Below, piece after piece: positions 45,140-54,448 of a stretch of 64,000 nt of DNA. This DNA comes from Butyricimonas sp. Marseille-P3923 (GTDB lineage Bacteria; Bacteroidota; Bacteroidia; Bacteroidales; Marinifilaceae): NCBI RefSeq assembly GCF_900184685.1, contig NZ_FXXL01000007.1:992001-1056000 (forward strand). Reading direction: 5' to 3'. The translations under genes and the position numbers were made by a program. Below the pieces are notes generated by a model. It had not been told where the DNA came from and searched no databases. It worked only from the letters and a program-made list of their open reading frames with translations. Position 1 is the stretch's first letter. Each line of letters starts with the position of its first letter.

Positions 45140-45976
45140 TCATTTTGAATTATCGTTTTCAAAACTCTTGTTGTACTGGTGCATTGCCCGATAACTCATA
45201 CCCATACTGGAGAATCCGCCGTCATGGAAAAGATTCTGCATGGTAACCTTGCGGGTAAGGTCCGAAAACAAGGTAATACAATAATTGGCACATTCGTCCG
45301 CATCGGCATTCCCTAACGGGGACATACGCTCGGCAAAATCAATCAACGAATCGAAACCTTTGATACCGCTACCTGCCGTGGTCATCGTCGGGGATTGGGA
45401 AATCGTGTTCACGCGTACCCGCTTTTCCCGCCCGTAAATATACCCGAAACTGCGGGCAATAGACTCCAGCATCGCTTTGGCATCCGCCATATCGTTGTAC
45501 TCGAACATGGTTCTTTGCGCGGCCACGTACGAGAGCGCTACCACTGAACCCCACTCGTTCATGGCATCCAACTTCTTCGCGGTCTGTAACACCTTATGAA
45601 ACGATATGGCTGAAATATCCAACGTCTTCTGCAAAAAGTCGTAATCCAAATTATCGTAAGAGCGTTTCTTTCTCACGTTCAAAGACATTGCCACGGAGTG
45701 CAGGATAAAATCAATCTTTCCACCCAACAAATCCATCGACGCTTGAAACAATTGTTCCAAATCCTGCTCGCTAGTAGCATCTGCCGGAATCAAAGGAATA
45801 TTATTCTGTTCCGCGAACTCCTTCACCTTTCCCATACGAATAGATAATTCCGTGTTCGTCAAAACGATTTGCGCCCCCTCTTCCAAACATTTCTCCGCTA
45901 CTTTCCAAGCGATAGACATCTCGTTCAACGCGCCGAAAATAATTCCTTTCTTTCCTTTCAATAAATTGTAACTCAT
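45140..45976 (-). CDS. fabI: Enoyl-[acyl-carrier-protein] reductase (NADH)
   Basis: With the ATG at 45976 the protein has 278 residues (MSYNLLKGKKGIIFGALNEMSIAW); an upstream in-frame ATG would overlap recN. It is an atypical short-chain dehydrogenase with the glycine-rich GALNEMSIAW, the segment LHSVAMS and the catalytic YNDMADAK (Tyr-x6-Lys). It performs the last reduction in each fatty-acid elongation cycle. It starts 10 bases after recN ends, so the two are co-transcribed. Confidence 0.96.
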   Translation of the reverse strand: MSYNLLKGKKGIIFGALNEMSIAWKVAEKCLEEGAQIVLTNTELSIRMGKVKEFAEQNNIPLIPADATSEQDLEQLFQASMDLLGGKIDFILHSVAMSLNVRKKRSYDNLDYDFLQKTLDISAISFHKVLQTAKKLDAMNEWGSVVALSYVAAQRTMFEYNDMADAKAMLESIARSFGYIYGREKRVRVNTISQSPTMTTAGSGIKGFDSLIDFAERMSPLGNADADECANYCITLFSDLTRKVTMQNLFHDGGFSSMGMSYRAMHQYNKSFENDNSK

Positions 45977-45986
45977 AAATATTAAA

Positions 45987-47645
45987 TTAAAATTGTTCCC
46001 GTAATAACCGGGCATTTTCCAAAGCTGCCTCACTCACCACGCTTCCGCTAATCATCCCGGCTATTTCGGTCACCCGTTCTTCCTCTGTTAAACGGCGAAT
46101 CCGCGAAATAGTTCCCGCGTGGTCATCTTCCTTGTACACTTTAAAATGACTATCTCCCGCCGCCGCTATCTGGGGCAAGTGCGAGATACTGATTACCTGC
46201 ATACGGGCAGCCATTTCCTTCATCATGGCAGCCATCCGGTGGGCAATCTCGCCGGACACACCCGTGTCTATCTCGTCAAAAATAATAACAGGCAACTGTT
46301 TCGTCCGGGACAATATATACTTCAAAGACAACATCAAGCGTGAAATCTCTCCCCCGGAAGCGACTTTTGACAATTCACCCGGCTCTTGATTCTTGTTCGC
46401 CGAGAACAGGAAAGTAACCTCATCTTTCCCCGTCGGGGTAAAATGCCCCACGGGAACAATCCCGACTTTAAACGAGGCGTGCTTGATACCCAACCCCACT
46501 AACAACCCCTGCATCTCCTCCCGCAATTTCCCTTCCGAATCCACCCGGGCAGCGTGAATCCTCCGAGCCAGAACCTCCATTTCCGCTTCCAACGCGGCAA
46601 TTCGCGTATCCAACTCTTCGATGCGGGTAGAAAAAGATTGTATACCTTTCAATCTCTCCCGCAAAGTGTCTTTCAAAGCGATTAAATCCTCCGTCCGTTC
46701 CACTTTATGCTTGTGCAGAAGGTCATACATCACCCCGAGCCTGTCATTTATCACGTCCACGCGTCCGGGATTATATTCCACCCGTTCGGCAACCCGTTCC
46801 GCCTCATCAGCGATATCCTCCAACTCGACAATCACCGAATGTAATCGCTGACCGTAATCCGTTGCCTCCTTCACCACTTCATCCAAAGCGGCTATTCTAT
46901 TCCGTATACCTTTCAATGTTTGAATAACAGGTGCGTCCGACTCCGTCAACGCGTAAGTTGCCTCGGAAAAGACACTTTTTATAGTTTCGGCATGATTCAA
47001 AACGGCCAATTCGTCCTCCAACTCCTGTTGCTCCCCTTCCCTCAAATTCGCCTCATCCAACTGGTTAAACTGGAATTTCAAATAATCCTCCTCCTGCTCG
47101 GCTTCCCGAGCCTGCCGCTTCACCTGTTCCAACTCCGAGAGCAACGACTGACGGGATACATATTTCATCCTGTACTCTTTCAACAAAGACTGATTGCCGC
47201 AAAAAGCATCCAGAATCTCCAATTGATATTCCGGCTGCCCAATCAACAAAGACTGGTGCTGGGAATGCACGTCAATCAGGAAACTCCCGAATTCCTTCAA
47301 AACCTTATTATTCACGGGCGTATCATTGATAAACGAACGGGACTTTCCGTCCGCGTTCAATTCCCGGCGTACCACCACCTCGTCATCATAATCCAAGTCA
47401 TTATCCTCGAACCACTGCCGCAAATGGTACCCCGCGACATCATACGTGATTTCCACGATACATTTCTTGTCCTTATCCATGATAGCCGAAGCATCGGCTC
47501 GCTGTCCCAGAGTCAACCCGATAGCCCCCAATAAAATAGATTTCCCGGCACCTGTTTCCCCCGTGATAATCGTAAACCCTTTCTCCAACTCCAAATCCGT
47601 CTTGTCAATCAGAGCATAATTTACTATATGTATATGTCGTATCAT
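45987..47645 (-). CDS. recN: DNA repair protein RecN
   Basis: From the ATG at 47645 the protein has 552 residues (MIRHIHIVNYALIDK); the frame opens 57 bases earlier. It has an SMC-like layout: Walker A TGETGAGKSILLG near residue 30, two long coiled-coil arms (about 160-380), signature SGGEISRLML and Walker B VIIFDEIDTG. It helps repair double-strand breaks. The divergent nusB gene begins 117 bases away across a repeat-bearing promoter region. The fabI gene follows closely. Confidence 0.97.
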   Translation of the reverse strand: MIRHIHIVNYALIDKTDLELEKGFTIITGETGAGKSILLGAIGLTLGQRADASAIMDKDKKCIVEITYDVAGYHLRQWFEDNDLDYDDEVVVRRELNADGKSRSFINDTPVNNKVLKEFGSFLIDVHSQHQSLLIGQPEYQLEILDAFCGNQSLLKEYRMKYVSRQSLLSELEQVKRQAREAEQEEDYLKFQFNQLDEANLREGEQQELEDELAVLNHAETIKSVFSEATYALTESDAPVIQTLKGIRNRIAALDEVVKEATDYGQRLHSVIVELEDIADEAERVAERVEYNPGRVDVINDRLGVMYDLLHKHKVERTEDLIALKDTLRERLKGIQSFSTRIEELDTRIAALEAEMEVLARRIHAARVDSEGKLREEMQGLLVGLGIKHASFKVGIVPVGHFTPTGKDEVTFLFSANKNQEPGELSKVASGGEISRLMLSLKYILSRTKQLPVIIFDEIDTGVSGEIAHRMAAMMKEMAARMQVISISHLPQIAAAGDSHFKVYKEDDHAGTISRIRRLTEEERVTEIAGMISGSVVSEAALENARLLREQF

Positions 47646-47672
47646 CTTTAATCCTTTACTGCATAATCCGTG

Positions 47673-47703
47673 CGAAAGTAACGAATAATTTTCAATTATC
47701 AAT
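47673..47703 (-). promoter_or_regulatory. Candidate recN promoter
   Basis: On the minus strand TACTTTCG (47673-47680) is one base off the -7 consensus, and ATTG (47700-47703) lies 19 bases upstream of it. Its -33 half falls in a CAATTATCAATTTCC-type repeat. Confidence 0.42.
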
Positions 47704-47733
47704 TTCCAATTTTCAATTAAATTCGTACTTTTG
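47703..47733 (+). promoter_or_regulatory. Candidate nusB promoter
   Basis: TTTC (47703-47706), 19 bases, then TACTTTTG (47726-47733), close to the Bacteroidetes consensus. It overlaps the facing recN promoter within the same dispersed repeat. Confidence 0.6.
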
Positions 47734-47762
47734 TGCCCGATATAACAATAGTTCTTTATAAA

Positions 47763-48710
47763 ATGACAAGCAGAAGATTAATTAGAATTAAAGTTTTACA
47801 GCTTTTATATTCTTACACGAAGAAAGAGGGAGTGACAATCACGGAAGTGGAACGAGATTTGTTCAAGAGTATTACAAAGAGTACAGACCTGTATTACCAC
47901 GTCTTCCTTCTGATTACAGAGATCCAACGTCACGCGTTTCTAAAAATAGATGCCGCCCGCAATCGAAAGCTTGCATCCCACAAGGACTTAAACCCGAACA
48001 CCCGGTTCATCGATAACCCGGTAATCAACCAAATAGCCGAAAACCGGAAATTCAAAACATACGTTTCAACCAATCTCGTTTCATTAAACGAGTGTCAAGA
48101 CGTGGTAGTTTCCTTACACAACAAGCTGGTAGAAACCGACTTCTTTAACCTGTACATGAACAAACCGACCGTTACTTATGACGACCACAAGCAACTCGTG
48201 TTGGACATGATTTCAGAACTTATCGCCGTTGACGAAGACTTCGAGCAGGCAATGGAAGAGAAAAACATCTTTTGGAACGACGATTTCGAACTGGTGTTAA
48301 GCATCGTCTACAAGACAGTTAAAAACATGAAAGAAAACTACTCGGAAAACACCGTTTTCTTCATCTCCCTATACAATGAAGACGAAGACTTGGATTTTGC
48401 CAAAACCCTGTTCCGGAAATCCATCCTCGACATGAAAGAGAACATGGAAATCATCGATCAGTTTACCGCCAACTGGGAATTAGACCGTATTTCCGAAATG
48501 GATAAATTAATCATGGACATCGCCATCGCCGAGTTAAAATATTTCCCGTCTATCCCGGTAAAAGTTACTCTGGACGAGTTTATCGAAATATCCAAAAACT
48601 ACTGTTCGCCCAAAAGTAGCAGTTTCATCAACGGGGTACTGGATAAAGTGGTTATCTTGCTCAAAGAGAAAAATCAAATCAAAAAGATTGGTAGAGGATT
48701 AATGGAATAA
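47763..48710 (+). CDS. nusB: Transcription antitermination factor NusB, long Bacteroidetes form
   Basis: The ATG at 47763 (MTSRRLIRIKVLQLLYSYTK) gives 315 residues; an upstream start would lie within the promoter. The C-terminal 140 residues are NusB-like helices (FTANWELDRISEMDKLIMDIAIAELKYF, then PVKVTLDEFIEISKNYCSPKSSSFINGVLD). The N-terminal half is an extra segment usual for this phylum. It takes part in rRNA antitermination complexes. The gene faces recN. Confidence 0.95.
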   Translation: MTSRRLIRIKVLQLLYSYTKKEGVTITEVERDLFKSITKSTDLYYHVFLLITEIQRHAFLKIDAARNRKLASHKDLNPNTRFIDNPVINQIAENRKFKTYVSTNLVSLNECQDVVVSLHNKLVETDFFNLYMNKPTVTYDDHKQLVLDMISELIAVDEDFEQAMEEKNIFWNDDFELVLSIVYKTVKNMKENYSENTVFFISLYNEDEDLDFAKTLFRKSILDMKENMEIIDQFTANWELDRISEMDKLIMDIAIAELKYFPSIPVKVTLDEFIEISKNYCSPKSSSFINGVLDKVVILLKEKNQIKKIGRGLME

Positions 48711-48741
48711 ACAAGAAGCTATCCGGATAATACCACGACTA

Positions 48742-48842
48742 GGGCAAACGCGTCAAAACGCTTTTTGCCCTTAGGTTTATTAAATTACGGGTACGCATAT
48801 ATTTATACGTACCGCATACAAGAGGCATTTTTCTATGCCTTT
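48742..48842. terminator. Cluster of hairpins between convergent nusB and HU genes
   Basis: Three stems follow one another: AGGGCAAA...TTTTTGCCCT (about 48742-48775), GGTACG...CGTACC (about 48790-48812), and AGGCAT...ATGCCT (about 48825-48841). The first serves nusB; the last may serve the minus-strand HU gene. Confidence 0.6.
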
Positions 48843-48868
48843 CATTATTCTACCGGGCTAAAATTGTT

Positions 48869-49135
48869 TTATTTTAAACCAGTGCCTTTCGCTATTTTAA
48901 AGCGGACAACTTTTTTCTCCGGAATCGTCATAATTTTCTTTGTTGCAACATTATAGCCATTGCGAGCATCATATTTTTTTATGGAAAACTTTCCAAAATT
49001 CAACATGGATACAGCCTCATCATTTCTAAGACTCTCTAAAATTGTTTCAAGAATTGACGATACAACTTTTTCTGCTGTTTTCTGTGACACTCCGCTCTTT
49101 TTAGCCGCAATCCTAATTAATTCATGTTTGTTCAT
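48869..49135 (-). CDS. HU-family DNA-binding protein
   Basis: From the ATG at 49135 (MNKHELIRIAAKKSGVSQKTAEK) the protein has 88 residues; an upstream frame extension of 11 residues is unlikely because it overlaps the promoter leader. The HU/IHF pattern is clear: two N-terminal helices, then VSMLNFGKFSIKKYDARNGYN and the arm region. It bends and compacts DNA. The usual RNPQTGE of the arm is replaced by DARNGYNVATKK, so it is a divergent member. A near-perfect promoter lies upstream. Confidence 0.93.
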   Translation of the reverse strand: MNKHELIRIAAKKSGVSQKTAEKVVSSILETILESLRNDEAVSMLNFGKFSIKKYDARNGYNVATKKIMTIPEKKVVRFKIAKGTGLK

Positions 49136-49165
49136 ATTATCCTCACTTTTTATTATTTCATTTTG

Positions 49166-49196
49166 CAAACTTAAATATTAAAAAAGAAAAAACAAA
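49166..49196 (-). promoter_or_regulatory. Promoter of the HU gene
   Basis: On the minus strand TTTG (49193-49196), a 19-base spacer and TAAGTTTG (49166-49173) match the Bacteroidetes consensus; the ATG at 49135 would follow a leader of about 20 bases. Confidence 0.7.
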
Positions 49197-49294
49197 CAGT
49201 TTTGTTCAATATGCCCCTAAATAGGGGGACAATACTAAAACCAACCACGTGTTCATACCGAAAATCTAAATCATATTATTTCACACCAAATTAA

Positions 49295-49320
49295 TAAAGG
49301 GTGACCAAAATCACCCTTTA
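49295..49320 (-). terminator. Hairpin in the gap between LOG and HU genes
   Basis: TAAAGGGTGA (49295-49304) and TCACCCTTTA (49311-49320) form a perfect 10-bp stem with a 6-base loop. It lies over 100 bases past the LOG gene's stop, so which transcript it ends is not certain. Confidence 0.6.
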
Positions 49321-49427
49321 CATTCTAAACTAAACTAACCAAACTTTTGTATCACTACAATAGTCAACTCATACGCTATATTAGCACTGTAAATATAGTC
49401 CATAAATATTAAAAAAACAACTATTTC

Positions 49428-49991
49428 CTAATATTTACTTGAAAATTCTTTCGCCTTGTATTTTTTAATATAAGCCAGGGCTTCTTCAACATCATTCACG
49501 ACCGTGTACAAACCATCGTAAGCATTTGATACAAAACCTTCTTTTCGAATATTATTGATAAACAAAAAAAAGTATTCATAGAAATCATTCGTGTTGATAA
49601 AGACAATCGGCTTGTTGTGAACACCTAATTGTTTCAAGGTAATTACCTCCGTGATTTCTTCCAAAGTACCCCATCCGCCGGGCAAAGCGACAAACGCGTC
49701 GGCTTGCTCCCGCATCATACTTTTCCGTTCTTTCATATCGGGAGCAACTATCAATTCCATTATCCCTTGAGCCGACACGCCGCGGTCAACGATACATCGC
49801 GGAATAATTCCCGTTACCTTCCCTCCTGCTTTCTTCGCCGCGTCCGAAACCTCCCGCATCAACCCGCAATTCGTCCCGCCATACAGCAACTCCCAGCCAT
49901 TCTTCACGATCTCCTCCCCCAATTCGGCCGCCGCCTCGAAATACACGCTCTCCATCTTTTCAGAAGAAGCACAAAACACACAAACTCTCAT
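49428..49991 (-). CDS. LOG-family protein (cytokinin riboside 5'-monophosphate phosphoribohydrolase-like)
   Basis: The start at 49991 (MRVCVFCASSEKMES) gives 187 residues; the longer frame includes repeat sequence. The Rossmann fold carries the LOG motifs LLYGGTNCGLMREV and PGGWGTLEEITEV (PGGxGTxxE). Characterised members split nucleoside monophosphates into base and ribose phosphate. It lies downstream of gyrB across a 96-base gap made of TGTAACCTGCAACC-type repeats. Confidence 0.93.
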   Translation of the reverse strand: MRVCVFCASSEKMESVYFEAAAELGEEIVKNGWELLYGGTNCGLMREVSDAAKKAGGKVTGIIPRCIVDRGVSAQGIMELIVAPDMKERKSMMREQADAFVALPGGWGTLEEITEVITLKQLGVHNKPIVFINTNDFYEYFFLFINNIRKEGFVSNAYDGLYTVVNDVEEALAYIKKYKAKEFSSKY

Positions 49992-50026
49992 AAAACCAGA
50001 TATATAGAAATCAAATACTAAAATTA

Positions 50027-50080
50027 CAGGTTGCAGGACAGTCACAAACCTGTAACCTGTCAACCTGCAACCTGTAACAT
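50027..50080. repeat. Inverted TGTAACCTGCAACC-type repeats
   Basis: TTACAGGTTGCAGG near 50027 faces CCTGCAACCTGTAA near 50067, with further copies of CCTGTAACCTG between them. The same unit forms the array at 28240-28445. Confidence 0.75.
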
Positions 50081-50087
50081 TGACACC

Positions 50088-52070
50088 CTAGGCGTCAATA
50101 TTCGCGTACGTGGCGTTCTGCTCGATAAATTGTCTACGAGGCGGCACGTCATCTCCCATAAGCATGGAGAAAATACGGTCCGCTTCAGCAGCATTCTCTA
50201 TCGTCACCTGACGCAATATACGCCCTTCGGGCGACATAGTCGTATCCCATAGCTGCTCCGCGGTCATCTCACCCAAACCTTTGTAGCGCTGGATATGCAA
50301 ACTGCTCTCCTTTCCGCCTCCCATTTCTTGAATCAACTGCAAACGTTGCTCGTCCGTCCAGCAATAACGTTGCTCTTTTCCTTTCTTCACGGAGAAAAGA
50401 GGTGGGGTAGCGATATATAGATAACCACTTTCGATCACGGGTTTCATATAGCGGAAGAACAAAGTCATAATCAAAGTAGCGATATGCGCCCCGTCGACGT
50501 CGGCATCCGCCATGATCACGATCTTGTGGTAACGCAATTTCTCGAGATTCACGGCCTTGCTGTCCTCTGCCGTACCGATAGTGATGCCCAACGCTTGGAA
50601 TATAATCTTAATTTCTTCACTCTCCCATACCCGGTGAGCCAACGCTTTCTCCACGTTCAGAATCTTACCGCGCAAAGGCAGGATAGCTTGAAATTTACGG
50701 TCACGTCCTTGTTTTGCCGTACCCCCTGCAGAATCTCCCTCGACGAGGAATATCTCGCAGTTCTCCGGGTTATTATCCGAACAGTCCGCCAGTTTACCGG
50801 GAAGCCCGGAACCGGAAAGTACCGTTTTCCGCTGTACCAGCTCACGTGCCTTGCGAGCCGCGTGACGGGCTTGTGCAGCGAGAATCACCTTATCCACGAT
50901 TGAACGGGCATCCTTCGGGTGCTCTTCCAGATAATTCGCCAAAGCCGTACTCACCGCTTGCGACACCGCGCTTCCCACCTCCGTGTTACCCAACTTGGTT
51001 TTCGTCTGTCCCTCGAATTGCGGTTCAGCCACCTTCACGGAAATAATGGCAGTCAGACCTTCACGGAAGTCATCCCCGTTAATATCAAACTTCAATTTAC
51101 TCAACGCACCGGAATTGTCGGCATACGTCTTCAACGTCTGCATGATTCCCCTGCGGAAACCGGCAAGGTGAGTACCACCTTCCATCGTGTTGATATTATT
51201 CACGTAAGAGAACACGTTCTCCTTGAACTCCGTGTTATAATGCATAGCCACCTCGATCGGGATACCGTTTTTCTCGGTCGTGATATGAATGGTTTCGTCA
51301 ATCAGTTTTTCACGATTGGCATCCAGATATTCCACGAACTCGCTCAACCCTTTTTCGGAATAGAAAACTTCGGATTTAAACTCGTTCGTGTCGGGATCAA
51401 CCACCCGTTTATCCGTCAAAGACAAACGAATACCCCGGTTCAAATAAGCCAATTCCCGCAAACGGGCGGCCAATATATCATATTTATATTCCGTTACATA
51501 AAAGATCGAATCATCCGGCTTGAAAGTAATCGTCGTACCGGTACGATCGGTTTCACCGATAATCTTCACGTCTTCCAAAGGCACACCTTTGGAATATTCT
51601 TGAAACCAGATACTCCCTTCCCGGTAAATCGTGGCGGTTAATTTGATAGAAAGAGCGTTCACACAAGACACACCCACACCATGCAAACCACCGGAAACCT
51701 TGTAAGAGCCTTTATCGAACTTACCCCCGGCGTGCAAAATCGTCAACACCACCTCCAGTGCGGAACGATTCTCTTTCTGGTTCATTCCCGTGGGAATACC
51801 GCGACCGTCATCACTAACCGTTATCGAATCATCCTCGTTAATCGTTACTTCAATATTTTTACAATAACCGGCTAACGCCTCGTCTATCGAGTTGTCGACC
51901 ACCTCATACACCAAATGATGCAACCCCTTCGTGTTCACATCACCAATATACATGGAAGGACGCATACGCACGGCCTCCAACCCCTCCAACACCTGAATAC
52001 TGTCAGCCGAATACTCATTATTCATCGGCTCTAATTCTTCATTCATGTTCTGCTCTATTTCTTCACTCAT
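50088..52070 (-). CDS. gyrB: DNA gyrase subunit B
   Basis: The 660-residue protein has the GHKL ATPase domain ([37 protein letters not shown]), the transducer domain, and the Toprim domain with [17 protein letters not shown] and [11 protein letters not shown], ending in the C-terminal tail with RYKGLGEM. With GyrA it introduces negative supercoils. Length fits GyrB better than ParE, as does the [31 protein letters not shown] block. A single gene with its own promoter at 52149. Confidence 0.95.
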   Translation of the reverse strand: [660 protein letters not shown]

Positions 52071-52451
52071 ATTTAATGGTTTTCTATATTTTCAAATATC
52101 TCTAAATCCCTCTCCGTCAAGATTTCCATTGTGTTTCCACAAAACGTACAAATATAGTAAAAATATGCCGGAATATCGAACTTTTAACGAGATATTTTCA
52201 CCCTCTAAAACAACTTTCCCAAACTCGTGGCTCCCTTTTTTTTCGAGCGAGGATATCATCGCGCAATTACGTCCCGATTCCCATGCGTTAACTGTATTTA
52301 ACTACAAGATAATATAATACATATAAACATATTATATTAATGTGATGTAAATATTTCACAGGTAATCGAGAGATAATGATACAACAAGACCATCACAGGC
52401 TAGCCATGATGGTCAAAAATACTTCACGAAACGACCACACCTAGACATTCG
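52071..52451. other. Intergenic region upstream of gyrB
   Basis: It holds a candidate gyrB -7 box, an AT-only inverted repeat TAATATAAT (52310-52318) / ATTATATTA (52331-52339), and a hairpin GACCATCA (52388-52395) / TGATGGTC (52407-52414) that may end the transcript of the upstream minus-strand gene. No gene is seen. Confidence 0.6.
52149..52156 (-). promoter_or_regulatory. Candidate gyrB -7 box
   Basis: On the minus strand TATATTTG fits TAnnTTTG; TTCG about 20 bases upstream is a weak -33 element. It gives gyrB a leader of about 70 bases. Confidence 0.45.
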
Positions 52452-53135
52452 TCACAACTTCCGATTTAAACCGTCCGGTAAATTCCTGAAATATTGTTCC
52501 AAACGAATAAACTGGTCTTTTATCAACGAGTAATCCATCCCCTCGACCTTTTTCCGGTACATGGAAAAAAGTTCCAATGTCCTACGCCTGTCCCTCGTCT
52601 TGATATAATGCAGGCATATCCCGTGCAGAATGCGCTCACCTGTCCATACCGACAAAGCCGGACAACCGGACACGTTATATATATCCAGTACCTTCTCCAA
52701 CTTCTCGTAATCGTTCATCTCCTTGAAAAAAGACAAACCCACGCTCTCGAATTCAACGATCCATTTCTGCACGATAGAGTCGAGTTTGGCGATTCTCATT
52801 TCAAACCACGGCTTATCTTCCAACGGAATCCCCAGATATTTATACGCCCATCCCACGTCGAGCACACCACAAGTCGGCATACATCCCGACTCTAAAGTTG
52901 CCTCGCTAAACAAACGGGAAACTTTCTTGCTCGTCACAAAATACTCTGTTCGCAATGATACATGATCGTCACCCCAATCCGTGAAACGCAGATTGCACTC
53001 GTTTTTCCATTCCCTGTTCTCGTGAACAAACGAGTTCTTTGACCTTAAAAAATGGTAACCGTGCTTTTCCATGGTAGGAAGGATATCCTCTATAAAAAGT
53101 TCCTTAATACCCTCGATCTTAATTTTCATGTGCAT
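52452..53135 (-). CDS. Uncharacterised soluble protein
   Basis: The 227-residue protein (MHMKIKIEGIKELFIEDILP...) has no signal peptide or membrane helix. Residues 1-125 suggest an alpha/beta domain with FLRSKNSFVHENREWKNECNLRFTDWG, which recalls DUF4304-type proteins, but I cannot confirm that. The second half is helical. Some cysteines and tryptophans are present without a clear motif. It stands alone between the ATP-grasp-like gene and gyrB, all on the minus strand. No function is proposed. Confidence 0.75.
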   Translation of the reverse strand: MHMKIKIEGIKELFIEDILPTMEKHGYHFLRSKNSFVHENREWKNECNLRFTDWGDDHVSLRTEYFVTSKKVSRLFSEATLESGCMPTCGVLDVGWAYKYLGIPLEDKPWFEMRIAKLDSIVQKWIVEFESVGLSFFKEMNDYEKLEKVLDIYNVSGCPALSVWTGERILHGICLHYIKTRDRRRTLELFSMYRKKVEGMDYSLIKDQFIRLEQYFRNLPDGLNRKL

Positions 53136-53239
53136 ATGCTAACCCCTATTTATTGCCAGATCCGTAATTCATTATCAAGTACAAAGAGAATAAAATTTTC
53201 TTTATTTTACTACATAAAAGATTATAAAGTTTACAAAGT

Positions 53240-54439
53240 TTATTTTTTCTCCACGATTAATTCTGCCACGAAGCGACTTTCTTCATCAACCGGAGTCAAA
53301 TTGATATACCCTGAAACGACCTTCCCGTGATGAATTTCCAACGGAAACATTTTCCGTCGCTCTTCCGCGGAACCGCGGATTTCTCCCGCCTTGGCTGAAA
53401 AACGAATACAGAAACGCCCTTCCGCTTCCTCCGCCAAATGCCGTTGTAACTGTAAAGCGACAATCCCCATGTTGTAGCGTAAATTGATTTCCACGCATGG
53501 CTGTACCCGGTATCGTCCCTCTTCGTCTTGATAAATCATCATATCCACGCCCAAATATCCCGTGTATATCCCTCGATACTGTTCGAGCAAGGCTTCCGTC
53601 AAAAGTTCCCGGACACGTTCCAATACCTCCTCGTCCGCGTAAGCCGATATCATGCCCCGCAATCGGCTTTCCGATGCGACGACATTTCCCTCGTATTCCC
53701 CCCGCTTACCGGTTTCGAACACGGAAAATCCTAAATATTGCAATTGAAAATCATTATCCATCTTGAACTCCATGGCGAAATCAAGTATTCGATTCAAACG
53801 CTTCTCGACCATCACGAATCCTTGCTTATGCAACATTCCGGACACAATCTCTTCTTCTTTCTTCGTGAACTCTCCCCGCGGTACAAATAATATACCTTTC
53901 CCGGAAGACGACCATGGTGCCTTCACCACTACACTTTCCTCGCCGGTGATCTCCCGAATGGCATCCAAGGAAGAACATTGCCGGGGTACGATCGTCGCTT
54001 CGACCAACGGTAACCGTTGCCGGATAAACTCCAAACATTCGCGAGCCTTTTGCCTGCTATACAACACCCGTCGTTCATCGTTCCATTCCGCCATAACACC
54101 TTGCCGGAATCGCTCACCGCAACGGGTTTTCAATTCGCCCAGTAAATTATGTACCCTAGGACTCCACCCCCACGGGCGAACTTCCCGAAAAGACAATAAA
54201 CACGCTCTATCCCAAAGAATCGGCTTGCACGTCAAACCGAATACTTCCTGTCTTCTCTCCAAGAAATCACATCCCGGTAGCCGGGATACCAGAACGTAAT
54301 CCTCTTCCCCCGTCAAATACGCCATCAAAAAAGAAAGATTATCCGCCATCAAAGCGATATTCGCTTTCGGCGTGTAACCATTGGTGCCGTTGGCAACAGA
54401 AATCTCGTTATCCGGATTAAACAGGTACAGATCTTGCAT
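53240..54439 (-). CDS. ATP-grasp-like protein of unknown substrate
   Basis: The ATG at 54439 (MQDLYLFNPDNEISVANGT) gives 399 residues; one three codons earlier is also possible. The central part has ATP-grasp features: VVKAPWSSSGKGILFV (nucleotide-binding loop after a Lys strand), MVEKRL (hinge), and late metal-binding acidic and Asn residues in VQPCVEINLRYNMG. The fold joins a carboxylate to an amine or thiol using ATP. No partner biosynthetic genes are near, so the product is unknown. A tract of TTTATAAGG-type repeats lies upstream. Confidence 0.72.
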   Translation of the reverse strand: MQDLYLFNPDNEISVANGTNGYTPKANIALMADNLSFLMAYLTGEEDYVLVSRLPGCDFLERRQEVFGLTCKPILWDRACLLSFREVRPWGWSPRVHNLLGELKTRCGERFRQGVMAEWNDERRVLYSRQKARECLEFIRQRLPLVEATIVPRQCSSLDAIREITGEESVVVKAPWSSSGKGILFVPRGEFTKKEEEIVSGMLHKQGFVMVEKRLNRILDFAMEFKMDNDFQLQYLGFSVFETGKRGEYEGNVVASESRLRGMISAYADEEVLERVRELLTEALLEQYRGIYTGYLGVDMMIYQDEEGRYRVQPCVEINLRYNMGIVALQLQRHLAEEAEGRFCIRFSAKAGEIRGSAEERRKMFPLEIHHGKVVSGYINLTPVDEESRFVAELIVEKK

Positions 54440-54448
54440 ATATTCCAA

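Noticed and set aside
50919-51641. 240-codon open frame antisense to gyrB
   Set aside because: Same reason: shadow of a conserved gene without its own signals.
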